The translations under genes and the position numbers were made by a program. This document shows positions 16,437 through 24,983 of a stretch of 64,000 bases of DNA, in pieces. Location: positions 31,041-95,040 of the forward strand of contig CADBXO010000008.1 of NCBI GenBank assembly GCA_902798685.1, in the 5' to 3' direction. The notes beneath the pieces were generated by a model. That model was not told the DNA's origin. It searched no databases and saw only the letters and a program-made list of their open reading frames with translations. The stretch is from an uncultured Bacteroidales bacterium (GTDB lineage: Bacteria; Bacteroidota; Bacteroidia; Bacteroidales; Bacteroidaceae). Numbering within the stretch: the first letter of the stretch is position 1; the number at the start of each line of letters is the position of its first letter.

Positions 16437-16576
16437 GCCAAAGTGTCCCACGCTCATCGGCCCAGGAATACGCTCTCTCGCGGGTGAGTGTGGGACACGT
16501 GCTCATTTGGAGGGGGTGTAACACAACGAGCGGGCTAAGGGGGCGCAGGGAAGGGGTGCGTGTGGGACACTTTGGC
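16437..16576 (+). repeat. Palindromic repeat family C, copy 2
   Basis: 140 bp with the same ends (GCCAAAGTGTCCCACGC at 16437-16453, complement ending at 16576), the same inner third arm (GTGGGACAC near 16490), and the AATACGCTCTCTCGCGGG module at 16467-16484. Differences from copy 1 are scattered substitutions and a small indel, so the copies are related but not recent duplicates. Confidence 0.88.
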
Positions 16577-16656
16577 GGGGAGAGCGGGAAAGGGCCGATG
16601 AGCGAGCAAAAGAAAAAATCTTTACAAACTCGGGCCCCAAGCCTTTTTTTGCGCTA

Positions 16657-16664
16657 TAATTTTG
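16657..16664 (+). promoter_or_regulatory. Possible -7 box for the phosphatase operon
   Basis: TAATTTTG fits TAnnTTTG, followed by a 57-bp AT-rich leader before the ATG at 16722. No clear -33 element. The 16577-16721 gap otherwise shows nothing. Confidence 0.4.
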
Positions 16665-16721
16665 CTATAAATATAAATTGCAGTATTTTTACAACAATTT
16701 AGTAAATAACCAAAGTCGCAT

Positions 16722-18875
16722 ATGAGAAAAATTCTACTCTTTTCTACTCTCAGCCTGTTTACTATGCAGGCTTTCGCTCAACAGCAGATTCCGGAGTACT
16801 GTCTGGAAAATGATGTGGTTCATCGCTACCTGACGGAGGTGCAGTATGACCCTAATGACTACAGCTACTCCAATATCACGGATTACTGCTACAGCTATCC
16901 CTGGGATTGGGAAGGCGAGGGTAAGGGTGTAAGACTTGATTTCCCCAAACCTGTTCCAATCAAACTCGCGAGCGCACTCTCTGTTGCAGGAAAGTTGTAT
17001 GTAGGCGAATCAGAAGATTATTCTGATGCAGATCTGCTGGTAATGGATATTACTCAGGGAACTGATTCTATCAATGTTTGGAATCTTATTCCCGGAAGAA
17101 CTTACAATTGGAAGTTGGTCGATGCAGAAAGCGGTGCTTTGATTACATCCGGTAAGTTCAAGACCACCGGAACACTGCGTATGCTCAAGATTGACAATGT
17201 GTTCAACGTCCGTGACATGGGTGGTTGGATATCAGAGTTGAATGGCCAGCCTCTGAAATACGGAAAGATTATCCGCGGTTCAAGGTTGAATGTCAATAAG
17301 GATACAACCAAGATGATAACCAAAGCAGGCGCTGAGGAATTAGTAAGGGTAGGTCTTAGATCAGAACTTGATATGAGAGACGCTGGCCATTCCAAGAATG
17401 CAAAAAATGCTTTCTTTGGCACAAACTATCCTATTCTCAATGTTGACGAGGCCTACAGAAGCCGTATTGCAACATTTGCTGACGCGCCTCAGAGCATTAA
17501 GGGTATCAACCAGCTTATTAAATGGCTCAAGCAGGATAAGCCGGTATATCTTCACTGCTCAGTCGGTGCTGACCGTACCGGAACAATCGCATATCTGGTC
17601 GGTGCATTGTGCGGTATGAGCGAGGATGCTCTCTGCAAGGAGTTTGAGCTCACATCATTCTCTGGTGACAAGATAGACAATGAGGCAGTCAGCAATCCTA
17701 AGAACCTTCAGGAGAAATATGAGCGTCTGGTACGTCAGAGAGACTATACCGGCCGTCTTGACAAGAATGACAACAATGAGAGTTACAAGTTCGCCAAGAT
17801 GGTGGATAAAGTCAAGACTTTCCCCGGTACAACATTATCCCGTAAAGTTTTCAATCATCTGACAACAGGAGTTAGTAGCAATTATGGCAGCGGTAAAGTA
17901 TCAGCAGATGATCTGGTTTGGCTTGTAAATTACATGACAGGTTATGTAATAGTCAAGGATATTACAATTGACTGCAATGCATCCCTGACTATGAATAAAG
18001 GTGAAGAGTTTAACCTGAATGCAAAAGTCCTGCCTGACACTGCTACAAACAACACCTTGACATACGTTTCAAGTGATCCTTCAATCGTTACAGTATCTGA
18101 CGAGGGAGTTATCAAGGCATTGTGCTGCGGTGATGCAACCATATATATCAAGGCTGATGATTTAGTTAAGACTGTTAGGGTAACCGTCAACAGAATCGAG
18201 TCAATCACCCCCGCTAACGTAGAGTACAAGGGTGAGACCCTCAATTTCAAGACCCCTGTAACCAACAAGGTAAAGGACGGATCGTTCGAGTACGGCTACT
18301 ACTTCAATTGGAAGAACGCGAGTGACGCCGATATGACATCGGCCGGATTTGACCTGACCAAGTACAGCCAGGATGCAGACAGCGTATATCTGCAGTCAAA
18401 GATTGACGGTGATGATGCATCAGAGGGTTCAATCCGCATGGAGTGGATCGTTTCAAAGAAGAAGACCTATGCATTCGGATTCAGGATCAAGAACTCAACT
18501 GACCTGACCACCACCAAGAATGAGAACCTCAAGATAATGCTCACCAATGACGGCAAGCCCGACAACAACCCGGATGCCATCATACTGAGCGCACCTTCAT
18601 ACAATGGCGAGTGGACCGATGTACAGTACGTATTCACAACAACCACCCAGAACCGTCTGCGCATAGTATTCACACACCTGAGCCAGAACGGCAACAACAC
18701 CTGCTTTGACAATTTCTACCTGGCAGAGCTGAACGTACCTTCAACCAGTATGATCAACCAGGTAGAGGCCGATGTCAGGGCCGATGACCGCATCTTCAAT
18801 CTGGCAGGCCAGGAGGTCACCAACCCAGGCAAGGGCGTTTACATCCGCAACGGAAAAAAGTTCATAATCAAATAA
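16722..18875 (+). CDS. Exported tyrosine-phosphatase-like protein with Ig-like domain, paralogue 1
   Basis: 717 residues. Signal peptide 1-19 (ends QAFA before QQQ). A fibronectin-like segment spans about 65-148 (NLIPGRTYNWKLV). A tyrosine/dual-specificity phosphatase domain spans about 160-370, with NVRDMGGW (162-169), KIIRGSRL, and the catalytic loop H278-C279-x5-R285 (HCSVGADRTG). A bacterial Ig-like (BIG2) domain is at about 425-492, then a beta-rich module, and a C-terminal tag ending GVYIRNGKKFIIK. Periplasmic or secreted location is expected; the substrate is unknown (phosphotyrosine, phospholipid or inositol phosphate are options). It heads an operon with a lipoprotein and a second paralogue. 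Confidence 0.82.
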   Translation: MRKILLFSTLSLFTMQAFAQQQIPEYCLENDVVHRYLTEVQYDPNDYSYSNITDYCYSYPWDWEGEGKGVRLDFPKPVPIKLASALSVAGKLYVGESEDYSDADLLVMDITQGTDSINVWNLIPGRTYNWKLVDAESGALITSGKFKTTGTLRMLKIDNVFNVRDMGGWISELNGQPLKYGKIIRGSRLNVNKDTTKMITKAGAEELVRVGLRSELDMRDAGHSKNAKNAFFGTNYPILNVDEAYRSRIATFADAPQSIKGINQLIKWLKQDKPVYLHCSVGADRTGTIAYLVGALCGMSEDALCKEFELTSFSGDKIDNEAVSNPKNLQEKYERLVRQRDYTGRLDKNDNNESYKFAKMVDKVKTFPGTTLSRKVFNHLTTGVSSNYGSGKVSADDLVWLVNYMTGYVIVKDITIDCNASLTMNKGEEFNLNAKVLPDTATNNTLTYVSSDPSIVTVSDEGVIKALCCGDATIYIKADDLVKTVRVTVNRIESITPANVEYKGETLNFKTPVTNKVKDGSFEYGYYFNWKNASDADMTSAGFDLTKYSQDADSVYLQSKIDGDDASEGSIRMEWIVSKKKTYAFGFRIKNSTDLTTTKNENLKIMLTNDGKPDNNPDAIILSAPSYNGEWTDVQYVFTTTTQNRLRIVFTHLSQNGNNTCFDNFYLAELNVPSTSMINQVEADVRADDRIFNLAGQEVTNPGKGVYIRNGKKFIIK

Positions 18876-18899
18876 CAAATAACCTTAAACTTACTAACA

Positions 18900-19442
18900 A
18901 TGAAAAAGTTCAGAATTTACTCAATGATGCTGCTGTCAGTAGTGATGGGCATCTCATTGGTTTCTTGCGGTTCAACCGGCAGTGCAACCAAGAAAGAGAA
19001 GAAGGCTCTCGTTCTTCAGGAGGGTGACAAGGCTACCCTTGAAGTAGGTGAGGACTACACCACAATCACACTGCCCATAGAGCAGACAGCCGAGGATATG
19101 GCTCTTTATGAGACAGACGTAATGGGCTATCTCTCAGCTTCAAACGCACCTATCTCTACCGATGGTAGGACATGGGATACATTCCCCATCTACTATTACC
19201 TGCACAACTCATCTGATTGGCTCTTCCAGGGCATTTATGCAAATCCGGAGGAGATCCAGATGACAAGAGTTAAGCAGATCCGCGTTGCCAACCGCCGCAA
19301 GTATCTGAGAGATTTCGTTGACCAGATGCCTATGCTTGCAAACTCAAAGCAGAAGAAGGTTGATGACAGCTTCCAGAATGAGGTACGCTTTGGCACACAG
19401 TACTACTACTTTGTAGAGATTGTCCTTAAGGATCCCAGATAA
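18900..19442 (+). CDS. Lipoprotein between the phosphatase paralogues
   Basis: 180 residues with a lipoprotein signal (hydrophobic core then SLVSC, Cys23). The mature part is rich in Tyr, Asp and Lys, with YYYLHNSSDWLFQGIYANPEEIQMTRVKQIRVANRRKY. No family is recognised. It lies 24 bp after the first phosphatase gene and its stop overlaps the start of the second by one base, so the three are surely coexpressed. A membrane-anchored partner of the phosphatases is a reasonable but unproven guess. Confidence 0.72.
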   Translation: MKKFRIYSMMLLSVVMGISLVSCGSTGSATKKEKKALVLQEGDKATLEVGEDYTTITLPIEQTAEDMALYETDVMGYLSASNAPISTDGRTWDTFPIYYYLHNSSDWLFQGIYANPEEIQMTRVKQIRVANRRKYLRDFVDQMPMLANSKQKKVDDSFQNEVRFGTQYYYFVEIVLKDPR

Positions 19443-21598
19443 TGAGAAAGTTATATTCTTTGTTGGCTCTGTCCCTGCTTTTTGCAGGGGCGAGCGCGCA
19501 GGATCCCGTCCGTTATACGGTCGAGAAGGATATCATCCACTCATATCTGACTGATTTTGACTACGATACCATTCCCCTTACGGTAGAGAAGGTGATGGAC
19601 TATTTCAATATGCCTCACGTAACTGACGCCAGCAAGCCCGCCACAGCTCCTGAGAACCGTCTGGATGCCCCTGCACCCTACAGAATCACATGGACCCATC
19701 AGGACGGGGCCGATGCCCAGCGAGTAGACGTAGCACCTGATACCCGTTTTGCACGGGGTGTCATCAGTTTCACAGTCAACAAAGACACATCGGTCTATGA
19801 CCTTTATAACATGGTTCCGGGCGAGACTGTATACTACAGGGTAGTCTCTGTCAAGGATGATGTAGAGACCACCGTGGCCAATGGCAGCATCCTGCCTACC
19901 GGAAATCTGCGCTGGATATATGCCGAGGGTACATGGAACGTACGCGATATGGGCGGCTGGAAAGGTCTGGGCGGCAATACCATCAGGTACGGACAGATAT
20001 TCCGCGGCGGTCAACTGACCAACCCCAAGGATCCCTATAACGTTCTGCTTACCAGTGCCGGAATAGAGGCCATGCGCAACGCCGGAATCCGCGCTGAGCT
20101 GGATCTGCGCAGCAGCACCCAGGCACACTACAATTACGCCTCATTTGCAATAAAGGATGCAAACAACAAATACGATGCTGACTTTACCAATATAGCCACC
20201 ACCAGCGCCCGTATGTGGAATTATGACGGTGATGATTCCAATATCCGCGCTTTCCAGTGGATTATCAAGGAACTCAAGGCCGGCAAGCCCGTATTCTTCC
20301 ACTGCCAGAACGGTGCAGACCGTACCGGTACCATGGGACTGCTCATCGGCGCCCTTCTGGGTATGAGTGAGAGTGACCTGGCCAAGGATTATGAGCTGAC
20401 CACCTTCTGTCAGGAGGCAGCCGTAGACTTTGATGCCACTGAGGTGGGTTTTGCACGTCTGCGCAACTATGAGGGCAAGAAGGGCTCCGTTGATGGCAGC
20501 AGTAACCCCAAGGACTACATGTTCGCACCCGTAATTGACAAGTGGAATGGTAATGAGTATAAAGGTATGACCCCACAGCGAATAGTCTATAACTTCTTCA
20601 AGAACGGAAAAGGCAGCACCAAGGTCAGTTCATCGGACCTTATCTGGTTCATAAACTACATGACCGGTTATACCATAGTTGACGATTTCACTTATGACGG
20701 CGGCATACTGATGAACCTTGAGAAGAGACAGCAGGCAGACCTGAACGTCAAACTATCTCCCGAGAACACCACAAACAAGACCGTTGTTTACACCTCAAGC
20801 AATCCCACAGTAGCCACAGTATCTGAAGACGGTATCATCACCGCATGGACTGCGGGTCAGGCAACTATCACAATGAAGATTGACGGCATTGTCAAGAGTG
20901 TCAGCGTGAACGTTCCCAAGATCGAGTCAATCTATCCCTCATCAGTAACCTTTGCAGGTGAGACCTATGGTTGGAAGAGCCCCGTGAGCAACAAGGTCAG
21001 TGACGGCTCATTCGAGTACGGAAACTACGGCTCATGGGTAAGCTGCGCCGGCAATACCCTGTCAAATGATAATTTCACCCTCAAGAGATACCAGGAGGAT
21101 CAGGACAGCGTATATCTGGAGTCAAAGATTGACGGCGACGAGGCATCCGAGGGTTCAATCCGCATGGAGTGGATTACCACCAAGAAGAAAATGTTCGTGT
21201 TGGGATTCAGAGTCAAGAACTCCACAGACCTGGTTACCACCAAGAACCCCAACCTCAAGGTCATGCTCACCACTGACGGTGCCCCCGATGATGACCCCAA
21301 CGCCACCATCCTGGAGTTTCCCTCATACAGCGGAGAGTGGACCGAGGTTCAGTACATCTTCTCGACCAAGTCAAACTACAACAGAACACGTCTGATATTC
21401 ACTCACCTGAGTCAGAACGGCAACAACACCTGTTTTGACAACTTCTATCTGATGGAAGTGGACGTTCCTACGGCACTGGAAATGATAGAGGCTCAGCCCG
21501 GATGGGCCAGGGCATATGACATCAACGGCCGCGAGGTTGATAGCAACACACGCGGCCTGAAGATAATTAACGGCAGGAAAGTGCTTATTTCTGAGTAA
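19442..21598 (+). CDS. Exported tyrosine-phosphatase-like protein with Ig-like domain, paralogue 2
   Basis: 718 residues with the same layout as the gene at 16722: signal peptide 1-19 (GASA before QD), fibronectin-like region, phosphatase domain with NVRDMGGW and H287-C288-x5-R294 (HCQNGADRTG), BIG2 domain (VVYTSSNPTVATVSEDGIITAW) and a C-terminal module nearly identical in its middle (SVYLESKIDGDEASEGSIRM). The tail is GLKIINGRKVLISE. Its 3' end overlaps the convergent FabZ-like gene by 14 bp. The C-terminal halves are more alike than the phosphatase halves, suggesting different substrates but a shared anchoring or sorting role. Confidence 0.82.
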   Translation: MRKLYSLLALSLLFAGASAQDPVRYTVEKDIIHSYLTDFDYDTIPLTVEKVMDYFNMPHVTDASKPATAPENRLDAPAPYRITWTHQDGADAQRVDVAPDTRFARGVISFTVNKDTSVYDLYNMVPGETVYYRVVSVKDDVETTVANGSILPTGNLRWIYAEGTWNVRDMGGWKGLGGNTIRYGQIFRGGQLTNPKDPYNVLLTSAGIEAMRNAGIRAELDLRSSTQAHYNYASFAIKDANNKYDADFTNIATTSARMWNYDGDDSNIRAFQWIIKELKAGKPVFFHCQNGADRTGTMGLLIGALLGMSESDLAKDYELTTFCQEAAVDFDATEVGFARLRNYEGKKGSVDGSSNPKDYMFAPVIDKWNGNEYKGMTPQRIVYNFFKNGKGSTKVSSSDLIWFINYMTGYTIVDDFTYDGGILMNLEKRQQADLNVKLSPENTTNKTVVYTSSNPTVATVSEDGIITAWTAGQATITMKIDGIVKSVSVNVPKIESIYPSSVTFAGETYGWKSPVSNKVSDGSFEYGNYGSWVSCAGNTLSNDNFTLKRYQEDQDSVYLESKIDGDEASEGSIRMEWITTKKKMFVLGFRVKNSTDLVTTKNPNLKVMLTTDGAPDDDPNATILEFPSYSGEWTEVQYIFSTKSNYNRTRLIFTHLSQNGNNTCFDNFYLMEVDVPTALEMIEAQPGWARAYDINGREVDSNTRGLKIINGRKVLISE

Positions 21599-22004
21599 GC
21601 ATGAATGAGAGTTGGCCCTGGGCACAAACCTCATCGCCAACGTAAGCCGTTGAGTTAACCTGTATAAACTGTCCGCGACACCTTCCAAGGGTTGAGCGGA
21701 CAGTTACTTTATCACCCGGGTGAACCTGCTTTTTGAAACGCACCTTGTCCATACCGGCATAGAGAGCCAGATGGTCATACAGCTTGTCCTGGAAAAGCAG
21801 CACGCTTCCCTGAGCCATAATCTCGCACAGGATCACTCCCGGCACGATTGGGTTGCCGGGAAAATGACCGCGTGTGTAGTAGGGATCGGCAGGGACTGTG
21901 TAGTCTGATTCCACACCTTCATCAGTTGTGCGCGAGCGGTCCACAAGGAGCATAGGATCCCTGTGGGGCATGAACTGCGCCAACTCTTCCTTGTTCATCT
22001 CCAT
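21585..22004 (-). CDS. FabZ-like 3-hydroxyacyl-ACP dehydratase
   Basis: 139 residues with a hot-dog fold: FMPHRDPMLLVDR near the start, catalytic H47 in RGHFPGNPIVPGVILCEIMAQ and E61. It dehydrates beta-hydroxyacyl-ACP. It is the last gene of a leftward operon of acyl ligase, FabF and this enzyme, with one base between the FabF stop and its ATG. The bifunctional housekeeping LpxC/FabZ is normally elsewhere in Bacteroidales, so this is probably an accessory lipid pathway. Confidence 0.82.
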   Translation of the reverse strand: MEMNKEELAQFMPHRDPMLLVDRSRTTDEGVESDYTVPADPYYTRGHFPGNPIVPGVILCEIMAQGSVLLFQDKLYDHLALYAGMDKVRFKKQVHPGDKVTVRSTLGRCRGQFIQVNSTAYVGDEVCAQGQLSFMLTQK

Positions 22005-22005
22005 A

Positions 22006-23256
22006 TCAGTCCTTGTAACGCTTAAGGGTTACTGCTGCATTGTGACCGCCAAAACCGAGAGAGCAGGAGAGTGCATACTCAGCCTGAACCTTACGTGCGG
22101 TATTGGGGATATAGTCCAGGTCGCACTCGGGATCGGGCTCCTTATAGCCGATGGTAGGAGGCAGAACGCCGCTCTCCAGAGCTATGGCCGATGCAATCAA
22201 CTCGACTGCACCAGTTGCACCCAGCATATGTCCGTGCATGGACTTTGTTGAACTGATCATGACCTTACGGGCCTGCTCCTCACCAAGCGCAATCTTGATG
22301 GCCTTGGTCTCGCAGGCGTCGTTCATATGGGTTCCTGTACCGTGTGCGTTGATATAGAGAAGGCTGTTGTCATAACCGGCCTCATTCAAGGACTGGCTCA
22401 GTGCGGCTGCGGTAGTTGTGCCGTCGGGACGGGGAGCGGTGTAGTGGTATGCATCGCAGGTGTTTCCGTAACCTACAACCTCGGCTATGATGTGGGCTCC
22501 GCGCTTAACGGCGTGCTCATACTCCTCAAGAACCAGGATTCCGGCACCCTCGGCCATAACGAATCCGCCGCGACGTGCATCGAACGGCAGGCAGGCCTCA
22601 GCGGGGTTCTGGGCAGTTGTCAGAGCCTTCATGTTTGCAAATCCGCCTATGGCCAACTCGTTTACTGCAGCCTCGGTACCACCGGTTATGATGGCATCGG
22701 CCAATCCGAACTTGATGGCGCGGAATGCCTCACCGACAGCGTGTGTGCTGGTGGCGCAGGCTGAAACTACGGGAAGGCAGGGACCCTGGGCGTTGAACTT
22801 GATGGCAATGTTGCCGGCGCCAAGGTTACCAATCATCATGGGGATGAACAGAGGTGATACGCGCTTGGCACCCTCGTTGGCCATAACCAGAGTCTGGTCA
22901 ATGAATGTCTGCATGCCACCAATTCCTGAGCCTACGTAACAGCCCAGACGGCCCGGCTCAATGTTCTCACCTGCCTTGAGACCGCTCTGCTCCATTGCCT
23001 GGATGGCGGCGCAGATGCCGAACTGGCTGAACTTGTCGCTGCGGCGTACGCTGCCGGCATCCATACCCATCTCGGTAGGCTTGAAATCCTTTACCTGACC
23101 TGCTACATGAACGGTCAGCTCACCAAAACGGTCCAGACCCTCGATCTCTGAAATACCCAGACGTCCGTTCTCCAGACTCTCCTTGAACTCACTTATGTTC
23201 TTACCGATGGATGTGATCACACCCATACCGGTAATTACTACTCTTTTTGTTTCCAT
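22006..23256 (-). CDS. fabF: Beta-ketoacyl-ACP synthase II (FabF type)
   Basis: A 416-residue condensing enzyme. Catalytic C167 in VVSACATSTHA, H305 in INAHGTGTHMND and H343 in STKSMHGHMLGATGAVE form the Cys-His-His triad; the C-terminal GFGGHN loop is present. It elongates acyl-ACP with malonyl-ACP. It lies between the acyl ligase and the dehydratase in one operon, which points to a dedicated fatty-acid or acyl-modification route rather than the general FAS II set. Confidence 0.9.
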   Translation of the reverse strand: METKRVVITGMGVITSIGKNISEFKESLENGRLGISEIEGLDRFGELTVHVAGQVKDFKPTEMGMDAGSVRRSDKFSQFGICAAIQAMEQSGLKAGENIEPGRLGCYVGSGIGGMQTFIDQTLVMANEGAKRVSPLFIPMMIGNLGAGNIAIKFNAQGPCLPVVSACATSTHAVGEAFRAIKFGLADAIITGGTEAAVNELAIGGFANMKALTTAQNPAEACLPFDARRGGFVMAEGAGILVLEEYEHAVKRGAHIIAEVVGYGNTCDAYHYTAPRPDGTTTAAALSQSLNEAGYDNSLLYINAHGTGTHMNDACETKAIKIALGEEQARKVMISSTKSMHGHMLGATGAVELIASAIALESGVLPPTIGYKEPDPECDLDYIPNTARKVQAEYALSCSLGFGGHNAAVTLKRYKD

Positions 23257-23279
23257 ATCGCAAAATTACTGTTTACTGC

Positions 23280-24839
23280 TTATTTGTACATGAAACGGCG
23301 GATGCTTCCTTTGGGAGTCTTCACAAAAGGCTCAAATTTGAGTTCAAAACCGTCCACATGAGAGTAGGCGGGGATCTCCTGATTGAGCTTTGCAATGTTT
23401 CCTGCCATTACTGCGTTAAGCGCATCGTTATCCATTCCGCTTGCACCAACCTGATCCAGATTGGGTACGATCAATGCTGTCAAATGTCCCTTGCGGTCCA
23501 CAATTATCGACTCCTGAACGTATGAGAGGGCGTTCAGAACCACCTCAATCTCCTCGGGGAATATGTTCTGACCGTTGGCTGACAGGAGCATGTTCTTGCA
23601 TCGGCCGGCCAGGAATACGGTGGTGTCCTTATCAATTGTACCCATATCGCCTGTGCGGAACCAGCCGTCCTTGTCCAACTCTATGCGGCACTCAATACCC
23701 TCGGCCACGATTTCACCTACAGACTTCATCTTATACTTGCCCTTCTCGCCGATTGATATGGTGGGGCAGGCCTCGGTCATACCGTAACCGGTTACGAACG
23801 GGATTTGCAGTTTCTGGGCCATCAGATCCTCAAGGTCAAACGCCATTGCGGCACCGCCGGTAACCAGGAGCTCAATGTTCTCACCGAATGCTGACATGAA
23901 GATGGTGCGCAGCGCAATGCAGTAGTCAAGGTTATTCTTGTAATCGGCCAACTTCTGCTTGCCGGACTTGCTGCTTACGAACTCGCCGATGGTGTTGTCG
24001 AGCATCTTGACCAGGATAAGCGGAACGGCAAAGAATACGTTGGGCTTGACCTCGTTGAGTGCGGGTTTCAGGTAGGCGGGGATAGGGGGCATTCCAAGGA
24101 TGGTCAGGTGCATGCCCAGGCACAGGGGCTCAATGGCATCGTACATCATGCCGAATATGTGCGCAAACGGCAGCACGCTCAGGTAGGTCTGGCCCTCACG
24201 GTAGGGGAAATGGCGCGGAATCAGGTAGACGTTTACGCTGAAGTTGCGTACTGTCAGCATAACGCCCTTGGGATTGCCTGTTGAGCCCGATGTGTAGTTC
24301 AGGCCGCACAGCTCATCGGCAGGACGGTCTTCATAGCCCTGGAAGTCCTGGGCCCTGAAGCCGCCTGGGTGAGCATCTTTCATTATGCTTTCACGGTTGT
24401 TGTATATCTCAGCAAAGTTCCCACGGCTGGCCAGGAGTTCACCGGTGTGGACATCGATTGCGCCTTTCAAATTAGGCATCTGCTCAAAGTCCATCTTGTC
24501 CATCAGGCGCTTCTCAGTGTAGAGCAGCACGCTGTCGGAGTGGTTTACCAGGCTCATGGTGTCAGTGGGAGTATATCCGTCAAACAGCTGGACGCCTACG
24601 TAGCCGCCGGTCATGATTGCCATAAAGGTCTTGGCCCAGCCTGCGCAGCTCTTTGCGTTCAGGGCAATCTTATCGGCCTTGTTGATTCCTGCGGCTTTCC
24701 ACATCAGGTGGTCGGCCTCAATCTGTGCGGCCAGCTGACCGTAGGTTGATACGGGGTGTTTGTAGTCGTTGAGCGCTGCATCGTTCCAGTGCTTGCGGAC
24801 TGTTGATTCGAATTTCTTGATAAAAGTTACGTCGTACAT
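23280..24839 (-). CDS. AMP-dependent acyl ligase (acyl-CoA/acyl-ACP synthetase)
   Basis: A 519-residue ANL-superfamily enzyme. The P-loop-like motif LNYTSGSTGNPKGVML (about 180-195), the GYGMTEACP motif (about 359-367), GWFRTGDMG and a terminal lysine region TPKGSIRRFMYK (K near 512) make it catalytically complete. It activates a carboxylic acid as adenylate and passes it to CoA or ACP. With FabF and a dehydratase downstream, an acyl-ACP synthetase role is likely. It is the first gene of the operon. Confidence 0.85.
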   Translation of the reverse strand: MYDVTFIKKFESTVRKHWNDAALNDYKHPVSTYGQLAAQIEADHLMWKAAGINKADKIALNAKSCAGWAKTFMAIMTGGYVGVQLFDGYTPTDTMSLVNHSDSVLLYTEKRLMDKMDFEQMPNLKGAIDVHTGELLASRGNFAEIYNNRESIMKDAHPGGFRAQDFQGYEDRPADELCGLNYTSGSTGNPKGVMLTVRNFSVNVYLIPRHFPYREGQTYLSVLPFAHIFGMMYDAIEPLCLGMHLTILGMPPIPAYLKPALNEVKPNVFFAVPLILVKMLDNTIGEFVSSKSGKQKLADYKNNLDYCIALRTIFMSAFGENIELLVTGGAAMAFDLEDLMAQKLQIPFVTGYGMTEACPTISIGEKGKYKMKSVGEIVAEGIECRIELDKDGWFRTGDMGTIDKDTTVFLAGRCKNMLLSANGQNIFPEEIEVVLNALSYVQESIIVDRKGHLTALIVPNLDQVGASGMDNDALNAVMAGNIAKLNQEIPAYSHVDGFELKFEPFVKTPKGSIRRFMYK

Positions 24840-24902
24840 AAAAAACTATTGAATTAAAGTTGGTGCCTTAGCCGGGCAACCCGGCCCCGGGCGATTATGA
24901 CA

Positions 24903-24937
24903 CAAAAATAGCCCCTCGGGTACTCCCGAAGGGCTAT
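24903..24937 (-). terminator. Terminator of the cotH-trpB-transglutaminase operon
   Basis: Stem 24908-24920 / 24925-24937 (ATAGCCCCTCGGG with CCCGAAGGGCTAT, 12 of 13 pairs, 4-base loop). On the minus strand five Ts follow. A TATTTTTG box (24903-24910, minus strand) overlaps its tail and could start the acyl ligase operon 57 bp further on. Confidence 0.8.
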
Positions 24938-24983
24938 ATAACCTGTGTTTGTGGCTAATTGAAGCCTGCTTGTGGCGAATTAT

